Positions 1 to 5,479 of a DNA stretch of 5,479 nucleotides are shown in pieces; position 1 is the stretch's first letter, and each line of letters opens with the position of its first letter. The notes under the pieces are model-generated. The model was not told the origin of the DNA. It saw only the letters and a list, made by a program, of their open reading frames with translations, and did no database searches. The translations under genes and the position numbers were made by a program. The stretch covers positions 10,513 to 15,991 of the forward strand of contig DMMN01000063.1 of assembly GCA_003453835.1 (NCBI GenBank), written 5' to 3'. The DNA is from Bacteroidota bacterium. Lineage in GTDB: Bacteria > Bacteroidota > Ignavibacteria > UBA10030.

Positions 1-779
1 TAGCTTCCCGAATGAGCCGCAAGGGTCATCTCTCTTTCATCCCTCTCGATGAGAAAGATCGTCACATCGAAATAATTGAAGCTTCTTTGAATTGCTTCCG
101 ATGCAGATGTGAGAAGCTCATCCACATCCAACGAACTCGTCAATTTACCGGCGATCTGATTGACAAGTCCGATTTGCGCCACGCGTTTTTGAGCGCGTTC
201 CATCATACCCGTGTGCCGAAGCGAGATGGCAACCTGCAGGCTGAGCAATTGTGCCAGCCAGAGATCCGAATCGACAAAGGCGTTCATCTTCGACGATCCG
301 AAGACCAGAGCGCCGATGATATCGTCCGTGGTCCTAACCGGAACGATGATAAGCGAAGAGATGCCGAGGTCTTTGAGCTTCCCTTCGAGTGCCGGATGAA
401 ACGCGGGGGCTGAGCCAACATCGACGATGATGGCGGCGTTGTTTTCGATTGCCCAACCGGGCATCCCGACGTCGACCGAAAAGTGCTTGTGATCAAGCTC
501 GATGGCATCCATGAGCGGCGATAGCGTGCTCACAACATAGTGCGTTCGGTTCTGGCTGAGCAGACAGAGGAAGCCACACTCACCGCTGATCAGGCGTTTG
601 ACGTCTTCTTTCAAAACATAGATGATCTCCTCCCTTGAATGCGCCGCGTCGATCTTTAGAGACAGGTCGCTGAGGATGTTGACCCGCGTGCTGAACTCCT
701 GCGCCTCGAGCAACCGTGCGCGCATCTCTTCCGGAGAGAGGAAATCGAGATTTTCAGGAGCTTGCCAGTCAGGGGACAT
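1..779 (-). CDS. GAF-domain sensory/signalling protein, N-terminal part (runs off left edge)
   Basis: The reverse strand is open from ATG at 779 to base 1: 259 codons without a stop, so the C-terminus is outside the window. Residues about 30-190 read as a GAF domain, a small-molecule or protein-sensing fold. It has an amphipathic entry helix, a GMPGWAIENNAAIIVD block (105-120), SLIIVPV (142-148) and IIGALVFGSS (164-173). A helical linker (about 190-215) leads into what looks like a second GAF domain (LTSSLDVDELL from about 213, then FDVTIFLIERDE). There is no signal peptide or membrane segment, so it is probably cytoplasmic. The output module (histidine kinase, phosphatase, GGDEF or other) is not visible and I do not guess it. 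Start: ATG at 779 has only a weak GAAG upstream. An in-frame TTG at 791 lies 7 bases after AGGA and would add four residues; an in-frame TAG lies just before that. Sure of the coding frame and GAF fold, unsure of start and class. Confidence 0.85.
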   Translation of the reverse strand, partial: MSPDWQAPENLDFLSPEEMRARLLEAQEFSTRVNILSDLSLKIDAAHSREEIIYVLKEDVKRLISGECGFLCLLSQNRTHYVVSTLSPLMDAIELDHKHFSVDVGMPGWAIENNAAIIVDVGSAPAFHPALEGKLKDLGISSLIIVPVRTTDDIIGALVFGSSKMNAFVDSDLWLAQLLSLQVAISLRHTGMMERAQKRVAQIGLVNQIAGKLTSSLDVDELLTSASEAIQRSFNYFDVTIFLIERDEREMTLAAHSGS

Positions 780-867
780 GAAGCGCTTCAAAAGATATTC
801 CTATTAAGAGGTTTATTGGAGTAAGGATTCCTTCGACATCATCCTGCAAGCTGACCGACTCGTCGTA

Positions 868-1452
868 CTATCGATGATCTGTGCGAGCCGAGTGCCATTC
901 CGTTTCCAGCATGCCGTAGACGACATGATCGACAAAGCGATCGTAGAGCCATTCTGCATCCCGTATCAATCCCTCGTTGCGAAATCCGAGGCGCTCCGGA
1001 ATCGCCCGGCTCTTTCGATTTTCCACCGCGCAGCGAATCTCGATCCTGTGCAAACCCATCCCCGAGAACGCGTGGCTGGTGAGGGCCGAGCACGCCTTCG
1101 TCATCGTTCCCCGGCCTTGATGAGCCTCTCCCAACCAATACCCGACACTCGCGGCACGATTAGCCCAGTCCATTCGGTGATAGCCAATCGCGCCCAGCAA
1201 GTCCTCCCCACGCCAGATGCCGGCCTGGAAACCGTTGTTGGCCGCGAGTTGTCGCAACGACCCTTCAACGAAAAGCTTCGTGTCGTCCAGGTTCTTCGTG
1301 GAGTCGACCCACGGCAGCCACTGGCGCAGGTACGGCCTGCAGGCTTCCGTCAGTTCAAAGAGGCTTCGTGCGTCGTCAACCTCAAAAGAGCGCAGGACCA
1401 CCTCCCCATCCACAAAGATCCGAACCGGCGGACCGGCAAACGTAAAGAGCAT
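868..1452 (-). CDS. GNAT-family N-acetyltransferase, RimJ/RimL (YdaF-like) type
   Basis: A 194-residue protein predicted to move an acetyl group from acetyl-CoA to an amine, most likely a protein N-terminus or small amine; the substrate cannot be read from sequence. The GNAT fold shows as VVLRSFEVDDARSLFEL (18-34), the strand GAIGYHRMDWANRAASVGYWL (87-107), the acetyl-CoA pyrophosphate loop HQGRGT (111-116), then the RimL signature with N145, S148, ERLGF (153-157) and EG (160-161), and the C-terminal DRFVDHVVYGML (171-182). Length is normal for the family. The open frame extends 14 codons further upstream, but ATG at 1452 is preferred because a strong AAAGGAG ends 7 bases before it and the family normally begins close to this point. 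It lies 54 bases downstream of purM on the same strand, so cotranscription is likely though no functional link is evident. The RimJ/RimL label is structural; an antibiotic-modifying or metabolite acetyltransferase is possible. Confidence 0.9.
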   Translation of the reverse strand: MLFTFAGPPVRIFVDGEVVLRSFEVDDARSLFELTEACRPYLRQWLPWVDSTKNLDDTKLFVEGSLRQLAANNGFQAGIWRGEDLLGAIGYHRMDWANRAASVGYWLGEAHQGRGTMTKACSALTSHAFSGMGLHRIEIRCAVENRKSRAIPERLGFRNEGLIRDAEWLYDRFVDHVVYGMLETEWHSARTDHR

Positions 1453-1459
1453 CACTCTG

Positions 1460-1469
1460 CTCCTTTCCT
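1460..1469 (-). promoter_or_regulatory. Strong ribosome binding site deciding the acetyltransferase start
   Basis: On the minus strand the sequence reads AGGAAAGGAG, followed by 7 bases (CAGAGTG) and then ATG at 1452. This is near-ideal Shine-Dalgarno spacing and is the reason for choosing the internal ATG over the longer open frame starting at 1494. Confidence 0.75.
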
Positions 1470-1506
1470 GCGCACTCTTGCAGCATCGTTCCAACGCCCA
1501 AGGGTG

Positions 1507-2505
1507 CTACGCGTTGATGACTTCCCCCATCACGAATGGACGCTCACTCTTGCGCCTCAATGCGCGAAGAGCGCGCCCGACATCACCGGGTGCAACGATC
1601 ATGATGAGTCCGATGCCGAGGTTGAGCGCCCGCCGCATCTCGCGCTCAGGCACCTTCCCGACTTTCTCAATCAGCTTGAAAATGAACGGGCGCTCCCAAG
1701 CCTTCCACTCGATCTGCAACTTCAGACCCTTGGGGATAACGCGCATCGTGTTCCCCTCGATGCCACCCCCCGTGACGTGCGACATCGCCTTGATTCCCAC
1801 TCTCGACAAGAGCGGATGGACAGCCCTGAGATATGAACGATGGATGGTCAGAAGTGTTTCACCCAGCGTCGTTTTCGTTTCTTCAAAGTAGTGGTCCAGA
1901 GAGAAGCGTTCCAACAAAACAGACCGCGCTAGTGAATACCCGTTCGTATGCAATCCCGTTGAGGGAAGGGCGATAAGCGCGTCTCCACGCCTGACCTTCT
2001 TGCCGGTGAGAATGCGCCTCTCCTCTACCACTCCAACAATCGTGCCGGAAAGATCGTACTCTCCTTCATGGTAGAATCCTGGCATTTCAGCAGTTTCTCC
2101 GCCGACAAGGGAGCATTCGTTTTCCTTGCATGCCTTCACGAACCCGGAGATCACGCGTCCTGCGACATGCGGTGAGAGTTTTCCAGTCGCAAAATAGTCC
2201 AGGAAATACAGAGGCTTTGCCCCGCAGACGAGAATGTCATTGACGCAGTGGTTCACCAAATCCTGGCCGACTGTCTCATGCCGGCCCATCGCAAACGCGA
2301 TCTTAAGTTTCGTTCCAACGCCATCGACACTCGACACGAGGACGGGTTTCGCCATCCCTCTGAAATTGGCGCGATAGAATGCCCCAAATGAACCGATGTC
2401 GGTCAGCACGTTGCGACTAAACGTCGAGCGGACTTTTCTCTTGATGCGTCTGCCGAGTTCTTCGCCGGCTTCAATATCGACGCCGGCATCTCTGTACGTT
2501 TTCAT
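1507..2505 (-). CDS. purM: Phosphoribosylformylglycinamidine cyclo-ligase (AIR synthetase)
   Basis: PurM closes the imidazole ring in de novo purine synthesis, converting FGAM and ATP to aminoimidazole ribonucleotide (AIR), ADP and phosphate in the cytoplasm. The 332-residue length matches the family (about 330-350). Seen in order: N-terminal TYRDAGVDIEAG (3-14), the ATP/metal segment VSSVDGVGTKLKIAF (57-71), HCVNDILVCGAKPLYFLDY (86-104), GGETAEMPGFY (135-145), the PSTGLHTNGYSLAR block (181-194), HVTGGGIEGNTMRVIP (243-258) and NLGIGLIMIV (295-304). All key blocks are intact. The start is ATG at 2505 because conserved homology begins at TYRDAGVD. An upstream in-frame TTG at 2562 would add 19 residues that look non-homologous and overlap a promoter candidate. 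No good Shine-Dalgarno precedes ATG 2505. No other pur gene is in the window, so this is a lone purM rather than part of a compact pur operon. It heads a minus-strand group with the acetyltransferase and GAF genes. Confidence 0.97.
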   Translation of the reverse strand: MKTYRDAGVDIEAGEELGRRIKRKVRSTFSRNVLTDIGSFGAFYRANFRGMAKPVLVSSVDGVGTKLKIAFAMGRHETVGQDLVNHCVNDILVCGAKPLYFLDYFATGKLSPHVAGRVISGFVKACKENECSLVGGETAEMPGFYHEGEYDLSGTIVGVVEERRILTGKKVRRGDALIALPSTGLHTNGYSLARSVLLERFSLDHYFEETKTTLGETLLTIHRSYLRAVHPLLSRVGIKAMSHVTGGGIEGNTMRVIPKGLKLQIEWKAWERPFIFKLIEKVGKVPEREMRRALNLGIGLIMIVAPGDVGRALRALRRKSERPFVMGEVINA

Positions 2506-2533
2506 GCTTGATCGGGCAATGACAGGGCGTCGT

Positions 2534-2562
2534 ATGATACCAGATTTTTGCGCGCTGAACAA
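2534..2562 (-). promoter_or_regulatory. Candidate sigma70-like promoter for purM
   Basis: On the minus strand, TTGTTC (2562-2557) is followed after exactly 17 bases by TATCAT (2539-2534). The -10 box matches five of six consensus positions and the -35 box three of six. Transcription would start near 2527, giving a leader of about 22 bases before ATG 2505. The box positions are seen directly; promoter function is inferred, and the -35 match is only moderate. Confidence 0.5.
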
Positions 2563-2649
2563 GATTTTTCTTCTCAGAATGAGATCGACTGTCCGTCACT
2601 CCAGGCGCACCGTCACCTGAAAAGAGGACGTCTCTGCGCGACGAATTCC

Positions 2650-2678
2650 TTGCGGAAATCAGGCGGCTTGGGTATATT
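2650..2678 (+). promoter_or_regulatory. Candidate sigma70-like promoter for the FAH-family gene
   Basis: TTGCGG (2650-2655), a 17-base spacer and TATATT (2673-2678) make a plausible promoter. The -10 box matches five of six positions and the -35 box three of six. The predicted transcript would start near 2685 and run about 34 bases to ATG 2719. It faces away from the purM promoter candidate, so 2506-2718 (213 bases) would be a divergent promoter region. I see no clear operator or riboswitch in it, only short palindromes such as GACGTC near 2628. Confidence 0.45.
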
Positions 2679-2718
2679 GTTCCGAAAAATCCCGTCACCG
2701 TAGGAATCGCTCCGCCGA

Positions 2719-3390
2719 ATGCCGACAGCTACCGTCCAACTATCAAACGAGCAAATCGAAATCCGCAAGATCTTCTGCATCGGCAGGAACTACGTCGAGC
2801 ATGCGAAAGAGATGAATGCCGAGGTTCCGAAAACACCCGTGTTCTTCCTCAAGCCGGCGACGGCGGTCATCGGCTCCGGCGGCACGATCCTCACTCCCGC
2901 CGTGTCCAGAGAACTTCATCACGAAGTGGAAATGACCGTGTTGATCGGGAAGGGGGGGAGGGATATTTCCCGCGGCAACGCCTTGAACCATGTGGCAGGC
3001 TACGGAATCGGTCTTGACATGACGCTCCGCGACATTCAGGCCGAAGCGAAAAAGAAGGGTCTCCCATGGACGCTGGCGAAGGGCTTCGATACGTCGGCAC
3101 CCCTCTCAAGTTTCTATCCCGCCAGTGCCGTCGAGGATCCGCATCATCTTGGCCTCCAACTCCTCGTCAACGGTTCTCCTCGCCAACACTCGAACACTCA
3201 GTACTTTGTTTTTGGCGTGGATGAGTTGATCGCCTACATTTCACAGTTCTTCACATTCGAGCGGGGGGACATCATCTTCACGGGAACTCCGGAGGGCGTT
3301 GCCCGGACGATCGCCGGGGACAAGCTCGATGCCACCCTCGCACTTCCGTCAGGACAGATCATCGCCACGCTTACGGTTCACGTTCAATAA
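2719..3390 (+). CDS. Fumarylacetoacetate hydrolase-family protein, FAHD1/YcgM-like acylpyruvate hydrolase or oxaloacetate decarboxylase
   Basis: A compact single-domain FAH-fold enzyme of 223 residues, matching FAHD1 and YcgM (about 220) rather than the long fumarylacetoacetases. Members cleave C-C bonds of acylpyruvates or decarboxylate oxaloacetate with Mg2+ or Mn2+ in the cytosol. Seen: IGRNYVEHAKEM (21-32), whose H28 and E31 correspond to the FAHD1 catalytic His/Glu pair; KTPVFFLKP (38-46); the metal ligands E69 and E71 in HHEVEMTVLIG and D100 in GIGLDMTLRD; a conserved lysine (K121) in LAKGFDTSAPL; and GDIIFTGTPEGV (183-194). All catalytic positions are present. An AGGAA at 2702-2706 lies 12 bases before ATG, somewhat far. 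The next gene begins 12 bases after the stop, so the two are probably cotranscribed. The exact substrate is not determinable; no aromatic-degradation genes are adjacent, which favours a general metabolic repair or oxaloacetate role by inference. Confidence 0.93.
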   Translation: MPTATVQLSNEQIEIRKIFCIGRNYVEHAKEMNAEVPKTPVFFLKPATAVIGSGGTILTPAVSRELHHEVEMTVLIGKGGRDISRGNALNHVAGYGIGLDMTLRDIQAEAKKKGLPWTLAKGFDTSAPLSSFYPASAVEDPHHLGLQLLVNGSPRQHSNTQYFVFGVDELIAYISQFFTFERGDIIFTGTPEGVARTIAGDKLDATLALPSGQIIATLTVHVQ

Positions 3391-3402
3391 CGAACAGCAC
3401 CA

Positions 3403-3780
3403 ATGAATAAAGTAGCTCGGTTCATCAGCAACTATCGAAATGCGATCATCGCCTGGGTTGTCATTATCGTGTTGATCGACGTCGGGCTCTATCTCAGCGT
3501 GGACAAGAGCATCCTTGCATTCGTGGTTGTGCTCGTCGGAATCGTCGGCCAGGCCTTCGGGGCGTTGGTCACGTGGATTGCATTGGTTCCCCTCGTCGGT
3601 CCAATGGTTGCTCACGTTTTGTCGCTCCCGTTTATCTGGATTCTCAACGGCATCGGTTACCTCGCCTCCATCATTGCCATCAAGCGTGGATATTCAAAGG
3701 ACGTTTTGAACTATCGCATTATCACCATCACGTTGCTCGTCGGTATTACGCTTGGGTACATACTGGGCAAAGTGATTTGA
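3403..3780 (+). CDS. Small integral membrane protein of unknown function
   Basis: I do not recognise a family. The 125 residues are mostly hydrophobic. Likely membrane segments are 14-33, 37-58, about 70-92 and 106-122. The N-terminus (K3, R6, R12) and the loop 94-105 (K94, R95, K99, R105) are both basic, so the positive-inside rule would put both in the cytoplasm. That implies an even number of crossings between them, so part of 37-92, rich in G and P (LVPLVGPM at 61-68), may be re-entrant. There is no cleavable signal peptide. The start lies 12 bases after the FAH-family stop without a clear Shine-Dalgarno, suggesting translation linked to the upstream gene in one operon. Coding reality is supported by the consistent hydrophobic pattern, an ATG start near the upstream stop, and the lack of any better frame. 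No enzymatic motif is seen. Confidence 0.8.
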   Translation: MNKVARFISNYRNAIIAWVVIIVLIDVGLYLSVDKSILAFVVVLVGIVGQAFGALVTWIALVPLVGPMVAHVLSLPFIWILNGIGYLASIIAIKRGYSKDVLNYRIITITLLVGITLGYILGKVI

Positions 3781-3872
3781 TTCTGTTCATTCTCGCTCCC
3801 CACCTCCTTCGCCGACGCCGGCCCTTCAGCAGTGTCATTGATTTCAAAGCGGTTTTTTTGTTTATTGGAAAG

Positions 3873-3888
3873 CCGCCGGACGAGGCGG
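3873..3888 (+). promoter_or_regulatory. GC hairpin overlapping the lipoprotein gene's ribosome binding region
   Basis: CCGCC (3873-3877) pairs with GGCGG (3884-3888) around a 6-base loop. The 3' arm includes part of GAGG (3882-3885), the only Shine-Dalgarno-like sequence before ATG 3896, so the fold could limit translation. The stem is only 5 bp. The rest of the 115-base gap (3781-3895) holds a seven-T run at 3853-3859 without a convincing hairpin before it. Confidence 0.25.
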
Positions 3889-3895
3889 ACACACG

Positions 3896-4327
3896 ATGCG
3901 GACAAAGTTCAATAACATCTTGATGCTCATCGTGGCCGTGCTCCTCGGCTGTAAGCATCCAAGCGATCAGGCTGTTACGGAAGCACCTCCCCCCGGATTG
4001 TACTCCTATACCGGATTCGACACCCAAGGGAAGCCGGTGGTCGTCGGAACCTTCTCTCTTGCCTTCGGCAAAGATGGAGCAGTTTCCGGTGAATGGGTTT
4101 TTGAGAAGAGCGGATCGGGAGAAGTCGGACCGCAGGTCGGCACCGGACGGCTCGAGGGCAGACTCGAGAAGAACGAGATCAAGATCAATCTCAATCCGGG
4201 GTGGGCCGACAACAACGTCTTTCTCGACGGGAAGTTTGAGGGGGGAACCATAAAGGGAAAATGGACTTGGGTCACATTCAGAGGACCGACAACGGAAGGC
4301 ACATTCGAGGCGACGCCGAAGCAGTGA
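3896..4327 (+). CDS. Putative small lipoprotein of unknown function
   Basis: A 143-residue protein with a typical lipoprotein signal: basic start (R2, K4), hydrophobic core ILMLIVAVL (8-16) and lipobox LLGC with the lipidated cysteine at C19. After cleavage about 125 residues remain, starting CKHPSDQ, then a proline-containing linker (EAPPPG, 29-34). The mature part looks all-beta, with glycine/aromatic strand motifs: GTFSLAFGKDGAVSGEWVFE (51-70), GTGRLEGRLEKNEIKINL (82-99), FLDGKFEGGTIKGKWTW (109-125) and GTFEA (135-139). The alternation of G-x-W/F strands resembles small beta-barrel or beta-sandwich surface proteins, but I cannot name a family. It would sit on the periplasmic or outer face of a membrane. 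GAGG lies 10 bases before ATG. It is 115 bases after the membrane protein and may share its transcript; a terminator-like hairpin follows it. Confidence 0.85.
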   Translation: MRTKFNNILMLIVAVLLGCKHPSDQAVTEAPPPGLYSYTGFDTQGKPVVVGTFSLAFGKDGAVSGEWVFEKSGSGEVGPQVGTGRLEGRLEKNEIKINLNPGWADNNVFLDGKFEGGTIKGKWTWVTFRGPTTEGTFEATPKQ

Positions 4328-4350
4328 GATCTTCTCATATCGTTTCTTGG

Positions 4351-4382
4351 AAGTGCGGGGTCAGTCCCGCGCCACCTTTTTT
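4351..4382 (+). terminator. Candidate intrinsic terminator after the lipoprotein gene
   Basis: GCGGG (4355-4359) and CCCGC (4366-4370) form a 5-bp GC stem with loop GTCAGT. An alternative register pairs GTG (4353-4355) with CAC (4373-4375) around CGGG/CCCG with a 3-base bulge. A six-T run follows at 4377-4382. It lies 23 bases after the stop codon, the usual place for a terminator. The stem is short and imperfect, so efficiency is doubtful. The palindrome also resembles dispersed REP-type repeats. Confidence 0.5.
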
Positions 4383-4401
4383 GTCTTGAATCCACCGTCC
4401 C

Positions 4402-4460
4402 GGAGGGAGCCCGTTTACAGACCTCGTAAGGGTCTAAGCGTAGAACTCCCTCCAGTTTTT
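4402..4460 (+). promoter_or_regulatory. Long hairpin plus T-run immediately upstream of valS (attenuator or terminator candidate)
   Basis: GGAGGGAG (4402-4409) is perfectly complementary to CTCCCTCC (4446-4453). Inside it, CGTTT (4412-4416) pairs with AAGCG (4436-4440), with one G-T wobble, and AGACCT (4419-4424) pairs with GGGTCT (4430-4435), also with one wobble, leaving the loop CGTAA. Together this is about 19 pairs in 52 bases with one small internal loop and a 2-base bulge. AG and five Ts (4456-4460) follow, ending one base before ATG 4462. The form is that of an intrinsic terminator or attenuator. The only strong Shine-Dalgarno-like sequence in the leader (GGAGG, 4402-4406) is locked in the 5' arm and too far upstream to serve valS directly. 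Pairing is seen; regulation of valS is inferred. No T-box consensus is visible. Confidence 0.55.
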
Positions 4461-4461
4461 A

Positions 4462-5479
4462 ATGACCCGTATGACGCCACAAGATCTGCCGAAGACATAT
4501 AGTCCCAAAGACGTAGAAGACTCGTGGTACCGGCATTGGGATGCGAACGGCCTGTTCCACGCGAGCGTGCAGAAGGGGAAGACGCCGTACACGATCGTCA
4601 TTCCGCCTCCCAACATCACGGGCATTCTGACGATGGGGCATGTTCTGAACAATACGATCCAGGACATTTTGGTCCGATGGAAAAGGATGCAAGGATATGA
4701 AGCGTGCTGGATTCCCGGCACCGACCACGCCGGCATAGCGACACAAAACGCAGTCGAGAAGGCACTCGCGAAGGAGGGAACGAACCGCCATGAGCTCGGA
4801 CGCGAGAAGTTCCTCGATCGGGTGTGGCAATGGAAGGAACAATACGGCGGGACAATCATCGCACAACTAAGGAAGCTCGGCGTATCGTGCGACTGGCGGC
4901 GCGAGCGGTTCACCATGGACGAGGGGCTTTCGGAAGCCGTCCGGGAAGTGTTCGTGAGGATGTTTGACCGGGGACTTATCTACAGGGGAAAGTACATCGT
5001 CAACTGGTGCCCCTTCCACCAGACGGCCCTGAGCGACGACGAGGTGGATCACGCGGAGACGAACGGGAACTTGTGGCATCTCAAGTACCCGATCGAAGGG
5101 ACGAACGAATTTGCCGTGGTCGCGACAACACGGCCCGAAACAATGCTCGGCGATACCGCGGTCGCCGTCAATCCGAATGACGAGCGATACAAGAAGCTGA
5201 TCGGGAAGACGGCCATCCTCCCGCTCGTCGGCCGAAAACTCCCGATCATCGCGGACGAGTATGTGGATCTGACGTTCGGAACGGGCATGGTGAAGGTAAC
5301 GCCAGCCCACGATCCAAACGATTTCCTGATGGGACAGCGCCACGGACTGACGCAGATCAACATTCTTGATGAGAAAGGCTACCTGAACGAATCCGTTCCC
5401 CGGCAGTATGAGGGCATGGATCGGTTCGAGTGCCGCAAGCAGATCGTGAAGGACCTCGAGGCGAAGGGACATCTTCTCA
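4462..5479 (+). CDS. valS: Valyl-tRNA synthetase, N-terminal part (runs off right edge)
   Basis: ValRS charges tRNA-Val with valine using ATP in the cytoplasm. The first 339 codons are present, out of the roughly 860-900 usual for the family; KMSKS, the anticodon-binding domain and the C-terminal coiled coil lie outside. Seen: [19 protein letters not shown] near the start, typical of ValRS; the class I active-site block PPPNITG followed by LTMGH, the HIGH motif being T57-M58-G59-H60; [47 protein letters not shown]; then the CP1 editing domain with TTRPET (222-227), GDTAVAVNP and [10 protein letters not shown], in which K278, T280, D284 and D287 align with the valine-editing residues of Thermus ValRS. 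These features separate it from IleRS and LeuRS. Start: ATG 4462 and ATG 4471 are both in frame, and neither has a Shine-Dalgarno; an in-frame TAG lies at 4441. Homology begins just after 4471, so the choice is open by three residues. Confidence 0.96.
   Translation, partial: MTRMTPQDLPKTYSPKDVEDSWYRHWDANGLFHASVQKGKTPYTIVIPPPNITGILTMGHVLNNTIQDILVRWKRMQGYEACWIPGTDHAGIATQNAVEKALAKEGTNRHELGREKFLDRVWQWKEQYGGTIIAQLRKLGVSCDWRRERFTMDEGLSEAVREVFVRMFDRGLIYRGKYIVNWCPFHQTALSDDEVDHAETNGNLWHLKYPIEGTNEFAVVATTRPETMLGDTAVAVNPNDERYKKLIGKTAILPLVGRKLPIIADEYVDLTFGTGMVKVTPAHDPNDFLMGQRHGLTQINILDEKGYLNESVPRQYEGMDRFECRKQIVKDLEAKGHLL

Noticed and set aside
12..413. A 133-codon open frame on the plus strand at the left edge
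   Set aside because: The opposite strand encodes a clear GAF-domain protein through the same bases; the plus-strand product has no recognisable pattern.
820..835. Short palindrome AAGGATTCCTT as an operator upstream of the GAF gene
   Set aside because: A 5-bp arm with a single central base occurs often by chance, and no matching copy or promoter boxes stand out nearby.
874..1836. A 320-codon open frame on the plus strand
   Set aside because: It lies antisense to the acetyltransferase and purM, both of which have full family motifs. Its translation is rich in Arg, Pro and His with no recognisable domain, typical of a shadow frame in GC-rich DNA.
2506..2562. N-terminal extension of PurM from TTG 2562
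   Set aside because: The 19 added residues lack PurM similarity, and the DNA coincides with promoter boxes; ATG 2505 matches the normal family start.
3809..3860. Intrinsic terminator after the membrane protein gene
   Set aside because: There is a seven-T run at 3853-3859, but the only nearby GC palindrome (GCCG/CGGC around 3811-3822) is about 30 bases upstream and only 4 bp long.
4402..4454. A tRNA or tRNA-like element (8-bp terminal stem followed by A)
   Set aside because: It is only about 53 bases long, with no T-arm TTCGA sequence, no anticodon arm with the correct 7-base loop, and no D-arm.
4328..4461. A T-box riboswitch controlling valS
   Set aside because: A T-box would fit an aminoacyl-tRNA synthetase leader, and Val codons (GTA) occur near the hairpin loops. 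However, the conserved antiterminator sequence (TGGNACCGCG type) is absent and the leader is too short for Stem I plus antiterminator.
4434..4916. A 160-codon open frame on the minus strand covering the valS start
   Set aside because: It is opposite the valS catalytic block and has a Cys/Arg/Ser-rich composition with no motif.
4867..5472. A 201-codon open frame on the minus strand
   Set aside because: It is antisense to valS, whose synthetase and editing motifs are unbroken across the interval. No domain is recognisable in the minus-strand product.

Overview
The window looks like ordinary chromosomal DNA from a free-living, moderately GC-rich bacterium (roughly mid-50s percent GC by eye). 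The valyl-tRNA synthetase and PurM sequences, some Shine-Dalgarno use and sigma70-like promoter boxes would fit a lineage near the Bacteroidota/Chlorobiota/Ignavibacteriota group. That placement is an impression from protein character, not a computed assignment, and confidence is low. I see no mobile element, CRISPR array, tRNA, rRNA or phage gene.

Left half, minus strand (about 2562 down to 1): three co-directional genes follow a candidate promoter at 2534-2562. They are purM (AIR synthetase, purine biosynthesis), a RimJ/RimL-type GNAT N-acetyltransferase with a strong ribosome binding site, and the N-terminal 259 residues of a GAF-domain sensory protein that runs off the left edge. Gaps of 54 and 88 bases allow a single transcript, but a separate promoter for the GAF gene cannot be excluded. 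The GAF gene has no stop or end inside the window and is easily missed; it was found by translating the reverse complement of 1-779.

Right half, plus strand: a divergent intergenic region (2506-2718) carries back-to-back promoter candidates. Downstream lie a fumarylacetoacetate-hydrolase-family enzyme of the FAHD1/YcgM type, a 125-residue integral membrane protein 12 bases further on, and after 115 bases a small lipoprotein of unknown function. The first two probably form an operon, and the lipoprotein may belong to it. A terminator-like hairpin follows the lipoprotein gene.

Right edge: the N-terminal 339 residues of valyl-tRNA synthetase (valS). A long stable hairpin (4402-4453) followed by five T residues ends directly against its start codon, where no Shine-Dalgarno sequence is visible. 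This is the most unusual non-coding structure in the window and could be an attenuator or a terminator. Its catalytic HIGH motif reads T-M-G-H.

The genes are mostly housekeeping and do not form one shared pathway. I found no convincing undescribed multi-gene system. The valS leader structure and the unassigned membrane protein/lipoprotein pair are the best places for a second look.
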